DNA from: Pirellula sp.
GTDB lineage: Bacteria; Planctomycetota; Planctomycetia; Pirellulales; Pirellulaceae
Assembly: GCA_021299695.1 (NCBI GenBank)
Contig: JAJTEK010000002.1
Location: 59,913-123,912 of the forward strand
DNA: 64,000 bases
Direction of reading: 5' to 3'
The notes beneath the pieces are model-generated. The model worked only from the letters and a program-made list of their open reading frames with translations. It was not told where the DNA came from and made no database searches. The position numbers and the translations under genes are program-made. Shown here piece by piece: positions 54,096 to 62,767 of this stretch. Position 1 is the first letter of the stretch, and every line of letters starts with the position of its first letter.

Positions 54096-54719
54096 ATGAT
54101 CGGCGGATTGAATTTACTGCGATGGGTCTTGGTCGCCGTCTCGATCGCTGCGATATTTTTGCAAGCCAATCACTTGATCGCTATCGGTCGATTTGAGCTT
54201 GGTCCGTTTTTTAGTTTTTTCACCATTCAGGCCAATCTTATAGCGATTGGGGTTTTGGTGATTTCCGCTTTGGGTGGAGTAGGGTTGTCCGACGGATTGC
54301 TAGCGGCTTTGCGAGGGGCATCGGTTTTGTATTTGACGATTACGGGCTTGGTGTATGCGGTGTTGTTATCGCAGTTGCCGATGGTCAAGGAGATCGTCCA
54401 TCCGGTGGCCGATGGGGTGCATCATTTGCTGATACCTTTGTGGGTATTGTTTGATTGGGTGGTCGATCCGCCTAGGGATCGCCCTGGGTATCGCCGATCG
54501 CTTTGGTGGCTTTCGTATCCATTGTTTTTTTTATTTTTCTCGTTGTTGCGAGGGGCTATTACCGGCTGGTATCCATATCCTTTCTTGAGTCCGGATCAGC
54601 CGGGTGGTTGGGTGGCAGTAGCGATAGTCAGCGGTGTGATTCTCTTGATCGCATGCGTGTTGATTGGATTGATACGGTTGTTAGTGCCACGGGGCTCTCG
54701 GGCCGATCGATCGCTCTAG
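54096..54719 (+). CDS. Pr6Pr family membrane protein
   Basis: 207 residues with about six hydrophobic helices. The pattern (FFSFFTIQANLIAIGVLV, GLVYAVLLSQLPMVKEIVHPVADGVHHLLIPLWVLFDW, RSLWWLSYPLFFLFFSLLRGAITGWYPYPFL) matches Pr6Pr (FAR-17a/AIG1-like) proteins, integral membrane proteins of unknown function. The start is immediately after the esterase stop. Confidence 0.85.
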   Translation: MIGGLNLLRWVLVAVSIAAIFLQANHLIAIGRFELGPFFSFFTIQANLIAIGVLVISALGGVGLSDGLLAALRGASVLYLTITGLVYAVLLSQLPMVKEIVHPVADGVHHLLIPLWVLFDWVVDPPRDRPGYRRSLWWLSYPLFFLFFSLLRGAITGWYPYPFLSPDQPGGWVAVAIVSGVILLIACVLIGLIRLLVPRGSRADRSL

Positions 54720-54756
54720 AATGGACGAGATTTTAGGGGAAGACTACGCGCAAATG

Positions 54757-54973
54757 AAAAACGCTCGATCGAGCACTTCGGTGCAATGATTTGTTCGTGA
54801 TTCTTCTCGTACTCGTACTCAGCATCGCGGTACTCGTACTCGTACTTGATTCGATCAACGATCGGCATCGTAGCAGGTCAAACAGCCAGCGAGTACGAGC
54901 ACGAGTACCGTTGCACTGAGTACGAGTACCGTTGCACTGAGTACGAGTACGACGAAATCCGATGCGATGTGCG
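54757..54973. repeat. GTACTCGTACTC element, copy D1 (inverted)
   Basis: On the minus strand it has the same order as copy A: GCATCGGATTTCGTC, arms with GAGTACGAGTACCGTTGCACT-type units, the shared middle, and GAACAAATCATTGCACCGAA before GCTCGATCGAGCGTTTTT. Compared with D2, about 49 bp are missing between two TTCGATC sites, consistent with deletion across a short repeat. Confidence 0.88.
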
Positions 54974-55017
54974 AACGACCCGAATTGACCGTATGCGAGA
55001 AGGAAACGTTACACATG

Positions 55018-55275
55018 TCAAAACCGCTCGATCGAAGACTTTGGTGCAATGATTTGTTCGTGCTTCTTCTCGTACTCGTACTCGTACTCAGCATCGCGGT
55101 ACTCGTACTCGTACTCGATTCGATCTAAAACAGCAATCTGGCCCATAGGTCTGCAATTTCTCGCGAACCGCTTCGATCAACGATCGGCTTCGTAGCAGGT
55201 CAAACAGCCAGCGAGCACGAGCACGAGTACCGTTGCACTGAGTACGAGTACGAGGAAATCCGATGCGATGTGCGA
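55018..55275. repeat. GTACTCGTACTC element, copy D2 (inverted)
   Basis: The most complete copy. It has both arms (GTACTCGTACTC and its inverse), the shared middle, and ends near GCATCGCATCGG on the galT side. The two D copies lie in tandem, 45 bp apart. Confidence 0.88.
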
Positions 55276-55290
55276 TCTAGGTGGATGGCT

Positions 55291-56394
55291 TTATGCTATA
55301 GCGGTTCTTGAGATGGATTTTTCCGAGAGGCCGGTGGGAAAGTGACGGCCTAGTGCTTTTGCGGCTTCTTCGGGTAGGACGGTATTGATGTAGCAATCGG
55401 AGCTCCATTCGAAGCCGGCGACTTTGATCAATCGTGGGAGGACTTTCAGTCGCCAGTGGAAGGCGGCTGGGTTATGGGCATCAAGTGGAGCGGTTTGAAG
55501 GACGTAGTTGTAGGCGGCTTGGGGGTGTTCGCATTCGATGGATCGCAGAGTCCACTGGACCAAGCGAGCCAGTTCGACGAGTTGGCAGGGGGTGCATTCC
55601 TCGAAGGCCGATTGATGCTCGATGGGCAGGATTGAGACGCTATAGGGCAGACGCGAGGCGAATGGGCACAGGGCGACGAAGGAATCGGTTCGGGCGACGA
55701 TCCGTTGGTTCGACTGGATTTCTTTTTCGAGCACATCGCAAGCGTAGCATCTGCGATGGTTTTGAAAGTACTCGATGGATCGCAATTGGGTTTTGAGTAC
55801 ATCGGTGGGAAGAAAATCGGTGCAGATCAATTGGCTATGGGCATGGACCAGGGAGGCTCCTGCATCGGCCCCGTTGTTTTTAAAGACCACCGCGTAGCGC
55901 ATTGCGTGGACGCTTCGCCAGTACCGCAATCGCTCTTGGTAAGCTTCGAAGATCAAAGCGGCGTGTTCGGAAGGCAATTGAGTGATGCTTTGGATGTGGT
56001 TAGGGGCTTCGATGATCACTTCATGCCCGCCGCGCGTTTGTTTTCGGAGGAACAGATCCGAGTTGTTGGCCGAGTTGTTGGCCGAGTTGCATTGGGGGGC
56101 AGTGCAAAGCGGACTTTGGTTGGCCGAATCGAAGGCCGGGAATTTGTTCGGGACGACTCGGACCGACCAATCGTGGGCAGAAGGGGTTTTCAGAACGAGG
56201 GTCGGTGATGGGGTTTGTTGCTCCTGGCCTGAGCAGAAGGGGCAGTGTTCGTCGGTGATTCGATCCGTCGGCTCGAGGGACACGGGGGGTGGTTTGGGGC
56301 TGGACGGATCACGGTAGCTGTCAGGACGCAGGATGCGGTTGGGAGCAAAGATGACCCAACGATCGCCCAGCCAGTCGTACCGCATTTCGTTCAT
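55291..56394 (-). CDS. galT: Galactose-1-phosphate uridylyltransferase family protein
   Basis: 367 residues. A zinc-site CxxC at C51 and C54 (CPFCSGQ), the active site HAHSQ at 184-188 with nucleophile H186, and the family signature NNGADAGAS are present. The usual HPHSQ has Ala in place of Pro. The family moves a UMP or AMP group between sugar phosphates and nucleotide sugars; an ADP-glucose-phosphorylase-like activity is also possible. It follows glgA on the same strand with a 118-bp gap, so both may belong to glycogen metabolism. Repeat D2 lies next to its 3' end. Confidence 0.88.
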   Translation of the reverse strand: MNEMRYDWLGDRWVIFAPNRILRPDSYRDPSSPKPPPVSLEPTDRITDEHCPFCSGQEQQTPSPTLVLKTPSAHDWSVRVVPNKFPAFDSANQSPLCTAPQCNSANNSANNSDLFLRKQTRGGHEVIIEAPNHIQSITQLPSEHAALIFEAYQERLRYWRSVHAMRYAVVFKNNGADAGASLVHAHSQLICTDFLPTDVLKTQLRSIEYFQNHRRCYACDVLEKEIQSNQRIVARTDSFVALCPFASRLPYSVSILPIEHQSAFEECTPCQLVELARLVQWTLRSIECEHPQAAYNYVLQTAPLDAHNPAAFHWRLKVLPRLIKVAGFEWSSDCYINTVLPEEAAKALGRHFPTGLSEKSISRTAIA

Positions 56395-56511
56395 CGAATC
56401 GACCCCATAGTAGGTTCCCGGACGAATCCACCCGGTGATTTTTTGCGCAACGAATTCAAGTGCACGACAAGCTTGAGAGGGGTGCTAGTCTGGCGACGAG
56501 TACTTGTAAGG

Positions 56512-58017
56512 CTAGAGCCGCTGGTCGTTTTTTGCTAGATGTCGAGCATGTTCGTAGACATCGAGCATCGCATCGGCGCTTTTGGCCCACGACCAATCTT
56601 GGCTCATCCCTGAGGTGACTATTTTACTCCATACCTCGGGTGCTTGTGAATAGACGTCCAGAGCTCTGATGGTCGCTTGGGCCAGGGCCTCTGGTTTGTA
56701 ATCCTCGAAAACGAAGCCTGTTGCGACCCCTCGTAGGATGTTTTCCTCGGAGGCATCTTGCACCGTATCGGCCAGCCCGCCGGTGGATCGAACGACAGGA
56801 ACGGCACCGTATCGAAGGCTATAGAGTTGGTTCAGTCCACATGGTTCGTAGAGGCTTGGCATCAGGAACAGGTCTGCACCGGCTTCGATACGATGGGCCA
56901 GAGGGTCGGAGAAGGTCGTCAGGAGCGAGACGCGGTCGGGACGTTGCATGGCCAATTGAAAAAGAGCATCGGCATAGCGTTGCTCACCGCTTCCAAGGAT
57001 CACCCATTGGAGATCGCGATGGTCGATCCACCATTGCATGAGTTGGAGGATCAGGTCCCAGCCTTTTTGTTCGGCCAGTCGTCCTACGATACCGATAAGA
57101 GGCACCTCGGGTCGGATGGGTAAACCAAGAGATTCTTGGAGGGAGCGTTTGCAGGCTGCTTTTCCATCTTTCCAAGTATCGATGTTGTAATGGTGTTCGA
57201 GATAGGGGTCGCTCGCGGGGTTCCATGTCGCCTCATCGATCCCGTTGACGATTCCGAAGAGACGATCGGCGCGGGCGCTTAGGACCCCTTCGAGACCGCA
57301 ACCTTGGGGGGGCGATTGAATCTCTCGGGCGTAGGTAGGGCTAACGGTCGTCAGTGCGTCGGCAAATGCGATGCCGGTTTTGAGCAGGTTCAGATCCCCG
57401 TAGTACTCCATCCATTCCCAATGGAAATAGGAGTGGTCCAATCCGGTCAGGACCATATCGGGTCCCCAGAATCGGCCTTGGTAAGCCATATTATGGATGG
57501 TCATGACCGAGGCGCAGCGTTTGTACCACGAGTGGTGGTTGGTTTGGGTGCGATGGTATGCGGGAATCAGTCCGGTTTGCCAGTCATGGCAGTGAATGAT
57601 GTCGATGGGTAGTTGCAGGCGTTCGATCGCTTCGACGACCGCACGGGAGAAAAAGCAGTAGCGAGCGCAGTTGTCACCGAATTCGCCACGGGAATCGCCA
57701 TAGAGACCTTGCCGATCGTAGAACATCGGTTGGTCGACGAGATAAAAATCAACGGGTGAGTTTGGGAGTCGAACCCGATGGATCCACGCATGGATAGGGT
57801 AGCCTGCAAGATCGACGACGAGCGAAGCGACCGATTCGTCGAATTGCGAGCCAGGTTGCTCCTGAAGAAAGTGCTTGGAGACTCGGTAAGCTGGAAGGAA
57901 TACCGAGCAGTCGTGGCCTCGTTTGGCCAGTTCGATAGGAAGGGTGCCAGCGACATCGGCTAGTCCACCGGTCTTTGCAAACGGAATCGCTTCGGAGGAT
58001 GCCATCACGATATGCAT
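56512..58017 (-). CDS. glgA: Glycogen (starch) synthase, GT5 family
   Basis: ATG 58017 (MHIVMASSEAIPFAKTGGLADVAG) gives the standard start and a 501-residue enzyme, with the ADP-glucose-binding KTGGLAD at 15-21. The C-terminal EPCGLNQLYSLRYGAVPVVRSTGGLADTV motif is intact. GlgA adds glucose from ADP-glucose to growing alpha-1,4-glucan. The galT-like gene follows it. Confidence 0.94.
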   Translation of the reverse strand: MHIVMASSEAIPFAKTGGLADVAGTLPIELAKRGHDCSVFLPAYRVSKHFLQEQPGSQFDESVASLVVDLAGYPIHAWIHRVRLPNSPVDFYLVDQPMFYDRQGLYGDSRGEFGDNCARYCFFSRAVVEAIERLQLPIDIIHCHDWQTGLIPAYHRTQTNHHSWYKRCASVMTIHNMAYQGRFWGPDMVLTGLDHSYFHWEWMEYYGDLNLLKTGIAFADALTTVSPTYAREIQSPPQGCGLEGVLSARADRLFGIVNGIDEATWNPASDPYLEHHYNIDTWKDGKAACKRSLQESLGLPIRPEVPLIGIVGRLAEQKGWDLILQLMQWWIDHRDLQWVILGSGEQRYADALFQLAMQRPDRVSLLTTFSDPLAHRIEAGADLFLMPSLYEPCGLNQLYSLRYGAVPVVRSTGGLADTVQDASEENILRGVATGFVFEDYKPEALAQATIRALDVYSQAPEVWSKIVTSGMSQDWSWAKSADAMLDVYEHARHLAKNDQRL

Positions 58018-58222
58018 AGTATACGATTGCCTCTTGGTGGTTCCGACACGCATCGGTGGAAATGTCCCGATGCGCTCGCCGATACGACGACCTTATTTGT
58101 CGGTCCAAGCAAGGGTGGGTCAGGTTTATCGCTTGTCAACACCGGGCTGGGCAATTTCGAGCAATTATGAAAGAGTTTCCGATTGGGTAAAGTTGACCTT
58201 GGTCGCAGCTTGTTGCAATCGC

Positions 58223-58228
58223 TATAAT
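58223..58228 (+). promoter_or_regulatory. -10 box with very short leader, DUF2617 gene
   Basis: TATAAT at 58223-58228 with a possible -35 TTGGTC 18 bp upstream. The start codon lies 14 nt downstream of the box, which would leave a leader of only about 8 nt or less. Confidence 0.45.
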
Positions 58229-58242
58229 CGGACCCGCGATTG

Positions 58243-58866
58243 ATGCCCGCCTGGCAGTCCTTTTCCGGTCGCATCGCATTGAGCATCTTTTCCACCAACG
58301 AACCCAAAACCCTACCCGTGTTATCGATTCGTCCAACGGTTGCTGAACATGTCTTGAGTGTGTTTGGAAGGTCGGTTCATCCTGAGCTTTTCCTATCGTA
58401 CAAGACGCGCACGATCCAAAGGAGCAATTATTGGGCTCGAATCGACATCACCAGCGATGGTCATCTGGTCAGTTTTACTGGCACTCGGGGTGCGACGCTC
58501 TCGGAGGTTGTCGGATCGCTCCAGCAGTCGCTGCCTCAGCAGCGGAAGCTCTTGTCGACATTGATGAGGGGTCGTTACGTCGAGGAGGTGCAGGGCAAGC
58601 GGGGCTTACAGTACCGTTCGGAGTTTGAGCTTGAGCAGGTTTCGGCCGAGATGTTTTGGATGTTGCACAATCAGTTCTCGACGTGTTGTTCGCAGGACGA
58701 GTTGATGCATGCGTTTGACTCGAGCGGGCGGTTTCCATTTGGTGCAATCAGTTTTGTGCACATCGAGACGCGCGAGCGGCAGATGCTCATCCAAGCTTTC
58801 CATACCTTCCCGGACGATTACTCGATTGTAAAGTCCACGTCGGTCTTCAGCATTGCGCAGCATTGA
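58243..58866 (+). CDS. DUF2617 family protein
   Basis: 207 residues from ATG 58243 (TTG 58240 is also possible). The segments TVAEHVLSVFGRSVHPELF, RSNYWARIDITSDGHLVSF, and RFPFGAISFVHIETRERQM followed by LIQAFHTFPDDYSIVKSTSVF match DUF2617, which I know from planctomycetes and actinobacteria. Function unknown. Divergent from the glgA gene. Confidence 0.75.
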   Translation: MPAWQSFSGRIALSIFSTNEPKTLPVLSIRPTVAEHVLSVFGRSVHPELFLSYKTRTIQRSNYWARIDITSDGHLVSFTGTRGATLSEVVGSLQQSLPQQRKLLSTLMRGRYVEEVQGKRGLQYRSEFELEQVSAEMFWMLHNQFSTCCSQDELMHAFDSSGRFPFGAISFVHIETRERQMLIQAFHTFPDDYSIVKSTSVFSIAQH

Positions 58867-58897
58867 ATAGCCTCTCTAGCCGTGCGCGAGTTGTCGA

Positions 58898-60100
58898 TTA
58901 GCGGCCTGGTCCTTCGAGTTGGCTCAAGCGTGTTTGGAGTCGGTCCAATTGTCCCTGGAGTTTGCGGATTTGTTCGTGGAGCGATTCGACGTATTCTGGG
59001 GTTAGTTGTTCGGGTTTGAGGGTTGGTCCGAGCGTTTCTGTGGGTTCGCCGGCGATCATTCCTTCGGTCAATAGTGGGACCTCGACGAGTTGCTTTTGTT
59101 GGCCTCGGTAGTATCCGATGGTGAGGGAATCTCCGAGGGCGATTTGCTGGATCGATTCGACGACGTCTTGGGCGCGTAGGATCATTCTGCCGTTGATTTC
59201 GGAGATGCAGTCGCCCGGTTTCAGGCCGGCCAATTCGGCGGTGGTACCTGGCGAGACGTTCGAGACGGCCGCCCCGCGGTACAGTGGGATACCGAATTGT
59301 TTGCGGAACGTCTCGGAAAGGTCGCTGACCGAGACCCCGAGAGTAACGCCGTTGCTCTGGGCCGAGGGGTCCAAACTTGGAAGTTTGGAATTAGGGAGTC
59401 TCGCGTTAGGGTTAGAAATACTCGGCAGGATTGGTTGATACGGGGTCTTGGGAGGCTCCAGAGGCAGTGCGGTCGCCGGCTGGAACCCCTGGAGTTGTCC
59501 AGCCAGGGTGCGGTCTTGGAGAACGGCCGTCAAATTCGTGCTTCGGCCTCGGCGTTGGACCAGGAATTTCACCGGCGCGCCGACCGGGTACCGATCGAGT
59601 TGCTCACCTAGTTGATCGAGTGTTGAGACGGCTTGACCGCCGACACCGACGATACGATCACCGACACGAAATCCGGCTTTCCAAGCTGGGGATTGATTTG
59701 TCACATCGACGACCGACAGGCCGAATCCTCCCCCTTGGACCGGTTCGACGACTAGGCCGAGGTACCCACCACCGGGTGCTCCTTGGGTGATCTCGCCATC
59801 CCCTAGGAGGCTATCGCCGAAGACCTCCGGCGAGGGTTTAGGGGCTCGCGTCGGGGCAGGGGCTGGAGATGGGTTTGGAGAGATTTTGCGGGGGGTAATG
59901 ACGATCGGGGGCTTGGACCGAGCCGCAGAGGGGCGACCTGGATCCTCGGGGATCGGTAGTTCCTCGGCGGGTTGGACGATCACTTCAGGTGCGGAGGCAG
60001 GATCGAGTGCGGGATCTTGTTTCGATGGCTCTTGTGCATAGCTCGGCAGAGCCATCAGGGACCATGCAGCCATCTGGGAGAACCAAAGTTTTTTCTTCAT
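58898..60100 (-). CDS. Exported protein with two PDZ domains
   Basis: ATG 60100 (MKKKLWFSQMAAWSLMALPSYAQ) starts a signal peptide; 400 residues. A Pro-rich linker precedes two PDZ domains (about 120-205: GGGYLGLVVEPVQGG...KAGFRVGDRIVGVGG; about 250-340: GVTLGVSVSDLSETF...AGLKPGDCISEING). The C-terminus is a coiled coil (YVESLHEQIRKLQGQLDRLQ). No trypsin-like catalytic domain is present, so it resembles a PDZ-only periplasmic scaffold rather than a DegP protease. Confidence 0.85.
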   Translation of the reverse strand: MKKKLWFSQMAAWSLMALPSYAQEPSKQDPALDPASAPEVIVQPAEELPIPEDPGRPSAARSKPPIVITPRKISPNPSPAPAPTRAPKPSPEVFGDSLLGDGEITQGAPGGGYLGLVVEPVQGGGFGLSVVDVTNQSPAWKAGFRVGDRIVGVGGQAVSTLDQLGEQLDRYPVGAPVKFLVQRRGRSTNLTAVLQDRTLAGQLQGFQPATALPLEPPKTPYQPILPSISNPNARLPNSKLPSLDPSAQSNGVTLGVSVSDLSETFRKQFGIPLYRGAAVSNVSPGTTAELAGLKPGDCISEINGRMILRAQDVVESIQQIALGDSLTIGYYRGQQKQLVEVPLLTEGMIAGEPTETLGPTLKPEQLTPEYVESLHEQIRKLQGQLDRLQTRLSQLEGPGR

Positions 60101-60214
60101 CGCAACGGGGACCTGTCCTAGGGAGTTCATGACTCAGCGATCATCGATCTATCTAGACGATACAGATTCTCGTGTTGCGATTCAAGTTCCCTAAATACGG
60201 GCGAGTTTTGGTGT

Positions 60215-60733
60215 CTATTCGAGGTTGCCCGAGGAAAGCTTTGATGGGGAGCTCATAGCACGGGGGGCTACCGGGGAGGGAACTTCGACACCGAGGGTTT
60301 TGCTCGAAAGGTTTGCCGAGGCAGGTCGACCGCGAGTGTTGAGCGATTCCCAAGGTTTGGGATAGCAGTACATAGGTATGAAGGCCCCGGCATGGTTCTG
60401 GTAGTTTCCATTGCAATGGTTGGTTTGCCAGGCCATGGCTTCTTGGCTTGATGGCTCGATTTTGTATGCGATCCAGCCGGTGAGATTTCGAGGTCGGTTG
60501 TAGACTTGGCGGTATTCAGGGATGCTCCGAGAGATCGCATGGGGAAAGAAGTCTGGGCGTTGGATGGCAGGGTCCAGGTAGGTGCCTGCGAACCACTGAT
60601 GGGGTTCCCCTGCCGAACAGGTCGGTAGCCATCCGATCGATTGCGAGCCGAAAAACGCCAACGATGCGAGCCCGAGGGCCTTGGCCAATCGGTGGATGCT
60701 AGCAAACGGTTGTAGGATGATTGCTGATGGCAT
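60215..60733 (-). CDS. Secreted hypothetical protein
   Basis: ATG 60733 gives 172 residues with a signal peptide (ALGLASLAFFGSQSIGW, cleavage near CSAGEP). The mature part is rich in Trp, Tyr, Pro and Asn (HQWFAGTYLDPAIQRPDFF, AYKIEPSSQEAMAWQTNHCNGNYQN) and has two Cys that might pair. No family recognised. Confidence 0.6.
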   Translation of the reverse strand: MPSAIILQPFASIHRLAKALGLASLAFFGSQSIGWLPTCSAGEPHQWFAGTYLDPAIQRPDFFPHAISRSIPEYRQVYNRPRNLTGWIAYKIEPSSQEAMAWQTNHCNGNYQNHAGAFIPMYCYPKPWESLNTRGRPASANLSSKTLGVEVPSPVAPRAMSSPSKLSSGNLE

Positions 60734-60871
60734 GATGGAGTTTCCTAACGTTTGTGTCTTGCACGGATTTGAGTGTTGCATTCGGCGCATTCGGTACAGG
60801 CTATCAGGTGATTCGGACTTTTTCGTAGCCTCCCTCCAGTGGAATTTGGCTGGTGCAGGGCATAGTAGAAA

Positions 60872-60906
60872 AAAAAGCACCCTGCTGGGTCTGCAGGGTG
60901 CTTTTT
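60872..60906 (-). terminator. Bidirectional intrinsic terminator after the porin gene
   Basis: Arms AAAAAGCACCCTGC (60872-60885) and GCAGGGTGCTTTTT (60893-60906) pair over 14 bp around a 7-nt loop, with a T-run on either strand. It lies 57 bp past the porin stop. Confidence 0.85.
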
Positions 60907-60962
60907 GTTTTTCGGTTCGAACGGTTGTTTTTCGAACGCTTGATGCTCGACCGAGCAGTGGA

Positions 60963-62420
60963 TTAGAACGTAAAGACTACGTCGCCACCGAGAGCGGCTT
61001 GGCTTCCTGCGAAGTCTTCGTTGAAGCCGTAGCGATTTTTGTCCCAAACCCAGCGAACTTCTGGACGGAACAGCAGGTTTGCGTGAGCTCGGTAGTTCAC
61101 ACCGGCCGTGTAATTGTACAGATCATCGTTCTGTACATCGCCGAAGCCTGAGCCGCTGAAGTTGAACCATTCGAAGCGTTGTCCTAGTGCCCAACGGTCG
61201 TTGACTTGGTAGATCAAGTAATTGATGTTACCGAAGGTATTCCGAGCGGTGATACCTGACTCGTTTTGGGTATACAAGTAGTCGGTTTGGCTGATGTAAG
61301 TCAGCTTGTCGGTCAGGGTACCGATGAGCATCACGTTCTGGATACCTCCGCGTTCGTTGGGATTGAACGATTTGGCTTCACCGAATCGGCCCAGGACCGA
61401 GTTCCATAGGAAGGTCCAGCGATCGTTGACTTTGGTTTTGATACCGCCGATGTAAGCATCGCCGTTGTCTTCGAAGCCCGAGTCCCAGCCCATGACATAG
61501 CCGTTGAACAGTTGGGTATCGTCGCTGACTTTGTAGGTCGAGAGGGCACCGGTGTGAGTAAACGGTTCGGCGTTGTAGAACGTGAATTGACGGCTGTAGA
61601 AGAAGTTGCCTGTTGCGGCGACGACTTCGTTTCCGACGATCGTAAAGAAGTGTCCGACTTTGACGCTTAGGTCACCGTAGGCAACTTCGCCGTAGGCTTG
61701 TGGAATTGCATGGCCGTATTGTCCACCGTTGTCCCACCCGTTGTCCCAATGGTTGTTCGCAATGCCGAAGGATTGGGTATCTGGGGCGTCGGTACCGTAG
61801 AGGTAATCGATGCGAGCACCGAGTCCCAGGCCGTCACTACCGTCGGCGACTTTCTCGGCAAAGAACCATTGCTGGCCGAGTTGGACTCGTTTTGGGTAGG
61901 TGTTAAAGCTCAATGGGTTCGCATGGGAGTGGTATCCGACGCTTGTCCACCCGCCGATGTTGAAGCCTGCGACAGGCTCCTTGACGAGTTTCCAAGGATC
62001 GGTCAAGGCTCGACCCGTACCGAGCATTCCCAAACCGAATAGTCCGCTCGAGCCCGAGAGCGAATCGCAGCCACCGGCATCGCAGCCTTGGCCGAGTCCG
62101 CTGCCGAGGCGTCCGCCGAGGGCACCACCGAGGCAACTGGCCGAATCGCAAGCACCGGCACCGCCGGTCCGGCCCGCGTTGCCCGCATCGCATGCGGCAG
62201 AATTGTCGCACGACTTGCCATTGTCACAGGTTGCCGACGCTTGGACGACATCCTTGGAAGCCGTCTTGGAGGCGGCGTTTGGGGAAGCCTCATCGTAGTA
62301 GCTGTAGTACGACGCTGGGGCGTAACGAGGAGCGGCGGTTCGGTTGGTTTGACCGAAGGCCGATCCCGAAATGCATGCGCTGGCAATCATTGCACTGAGC
62401 GCAATTCGGTTAATCTTCAT
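60963..62420 (-). CDS. Outer-membrane beta-barrel porin, BBP2 type
   Basis: ATG 62420 (MKINRIALSAMIASACISGSAFG) has an AGGAG-type ribosome binding site 10 bp upstream and gives a 485-residue exported protein. The mature N-terminus (about 60-120) has six Cys-Asp motifs among seven cysteines (C65, 71, 77, 91, 96, 113, 118) and is Gly-rich. The rest has the beta-strand pattern of planctomycete BBP2 porins (VQLGQQWFFAEKVADG, AYGEVAYGDLSVKVGHFF, RWALGQRFEWFN) and ends in a phenylalanine (DVVFTF), as outer-membrane barrels do. A strong terminator follows. Confidence 0.9.
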   Translation of the reverse strand: MKINRIALSAMIASACISGSAFGQTNRTAAPRYAPASYYSYYDEASPNAASKTASKDVVQASATCDNGKSCDNSAACDAGNAGRTGGAGACDSASCLGGALGGRLGSGLGQGCDAGGCDSLSGSSGLFGLGMLGTGRALTDPWKLVKEPVAGFNIGGWTSVGYHSHANPLSFNTYPKRVQLGQQWFFAEKVADGSDGLGLGARIDYLYGTDAPDTQSFGIANNHWDNGWDNGGQYGHAIPQAYGEVAYGDLSVKVGHFFTIVGNEVVAATGNFFYSRQFTFYNAEPFTHTGALSTYKVSDDTQLFNGYVMGWDSGFEDNGDAYIGGIKTKVNDRWTFLWNSVLGRFGEAKSFNPNERGGIQNVMLIGTLTDKLTYISQTDYLYTQNESGITARNTFGNINYLIYQVNDRWALGQRFEWFNFSGSGFGDVQNDDLYNYTAGVNYRAHANLLFRPEVRWVWDKNRYGFNEDFAGSQAALGGDVVFTF

Positions 62421-62767
62421 AGTTCTGGAACTCCTATCCTGAACAAAATCCGGCGACGCGAAAGCAGTTGAAATCTGGGCCTTCAACACTGATGGACCAA
62501 TGCTCTTGAACGAACGCTCATGCCGCCGACTCCCCGGTTCGCTACTGCTTGAGTAACTAGGCGATCCGGTTTGTCCATGAACATTCCGCTAGGATCAATT
62601 GTTCGGAGTTTTCCGAAGGTAATATTTACAACAAAGAGCCTTTCTATCGCTCCGATTGCAACGAAAGTGCTGGGATTTGTTAATCTGTTCCGATTATGCA
62701 AAAATACCCACCCCGCTAGCCTATTTTGCCAAGCCGATTGGCGATCCCTCCAACCCCTAAAGCATCC

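Larger units (their letters stand above)
54720..55290. other. 571-bp gap occupied by two GTACTCGTACTC elements
   Basis: No gene. The gap separates the convergent Pr6Pr and galT genes and is filled almost entirely by element copies D1 and D2 in inverted orientation relative to copies A and C. Confidence 0.7.

Noticed and set aside
54855..55094. Frames giving runs of Glu-Tyr or Val-Leu
   Set aside because: They read through GTACTC/GAGTAC repeat arms in the GTACTCGTACTC elements.
58018..58023. TATACT on the minus strand directly before the glgA start
   Set aside because: It abuts the ATG with no spacing, so a start about 7 nt downstream would fall inside the gene.
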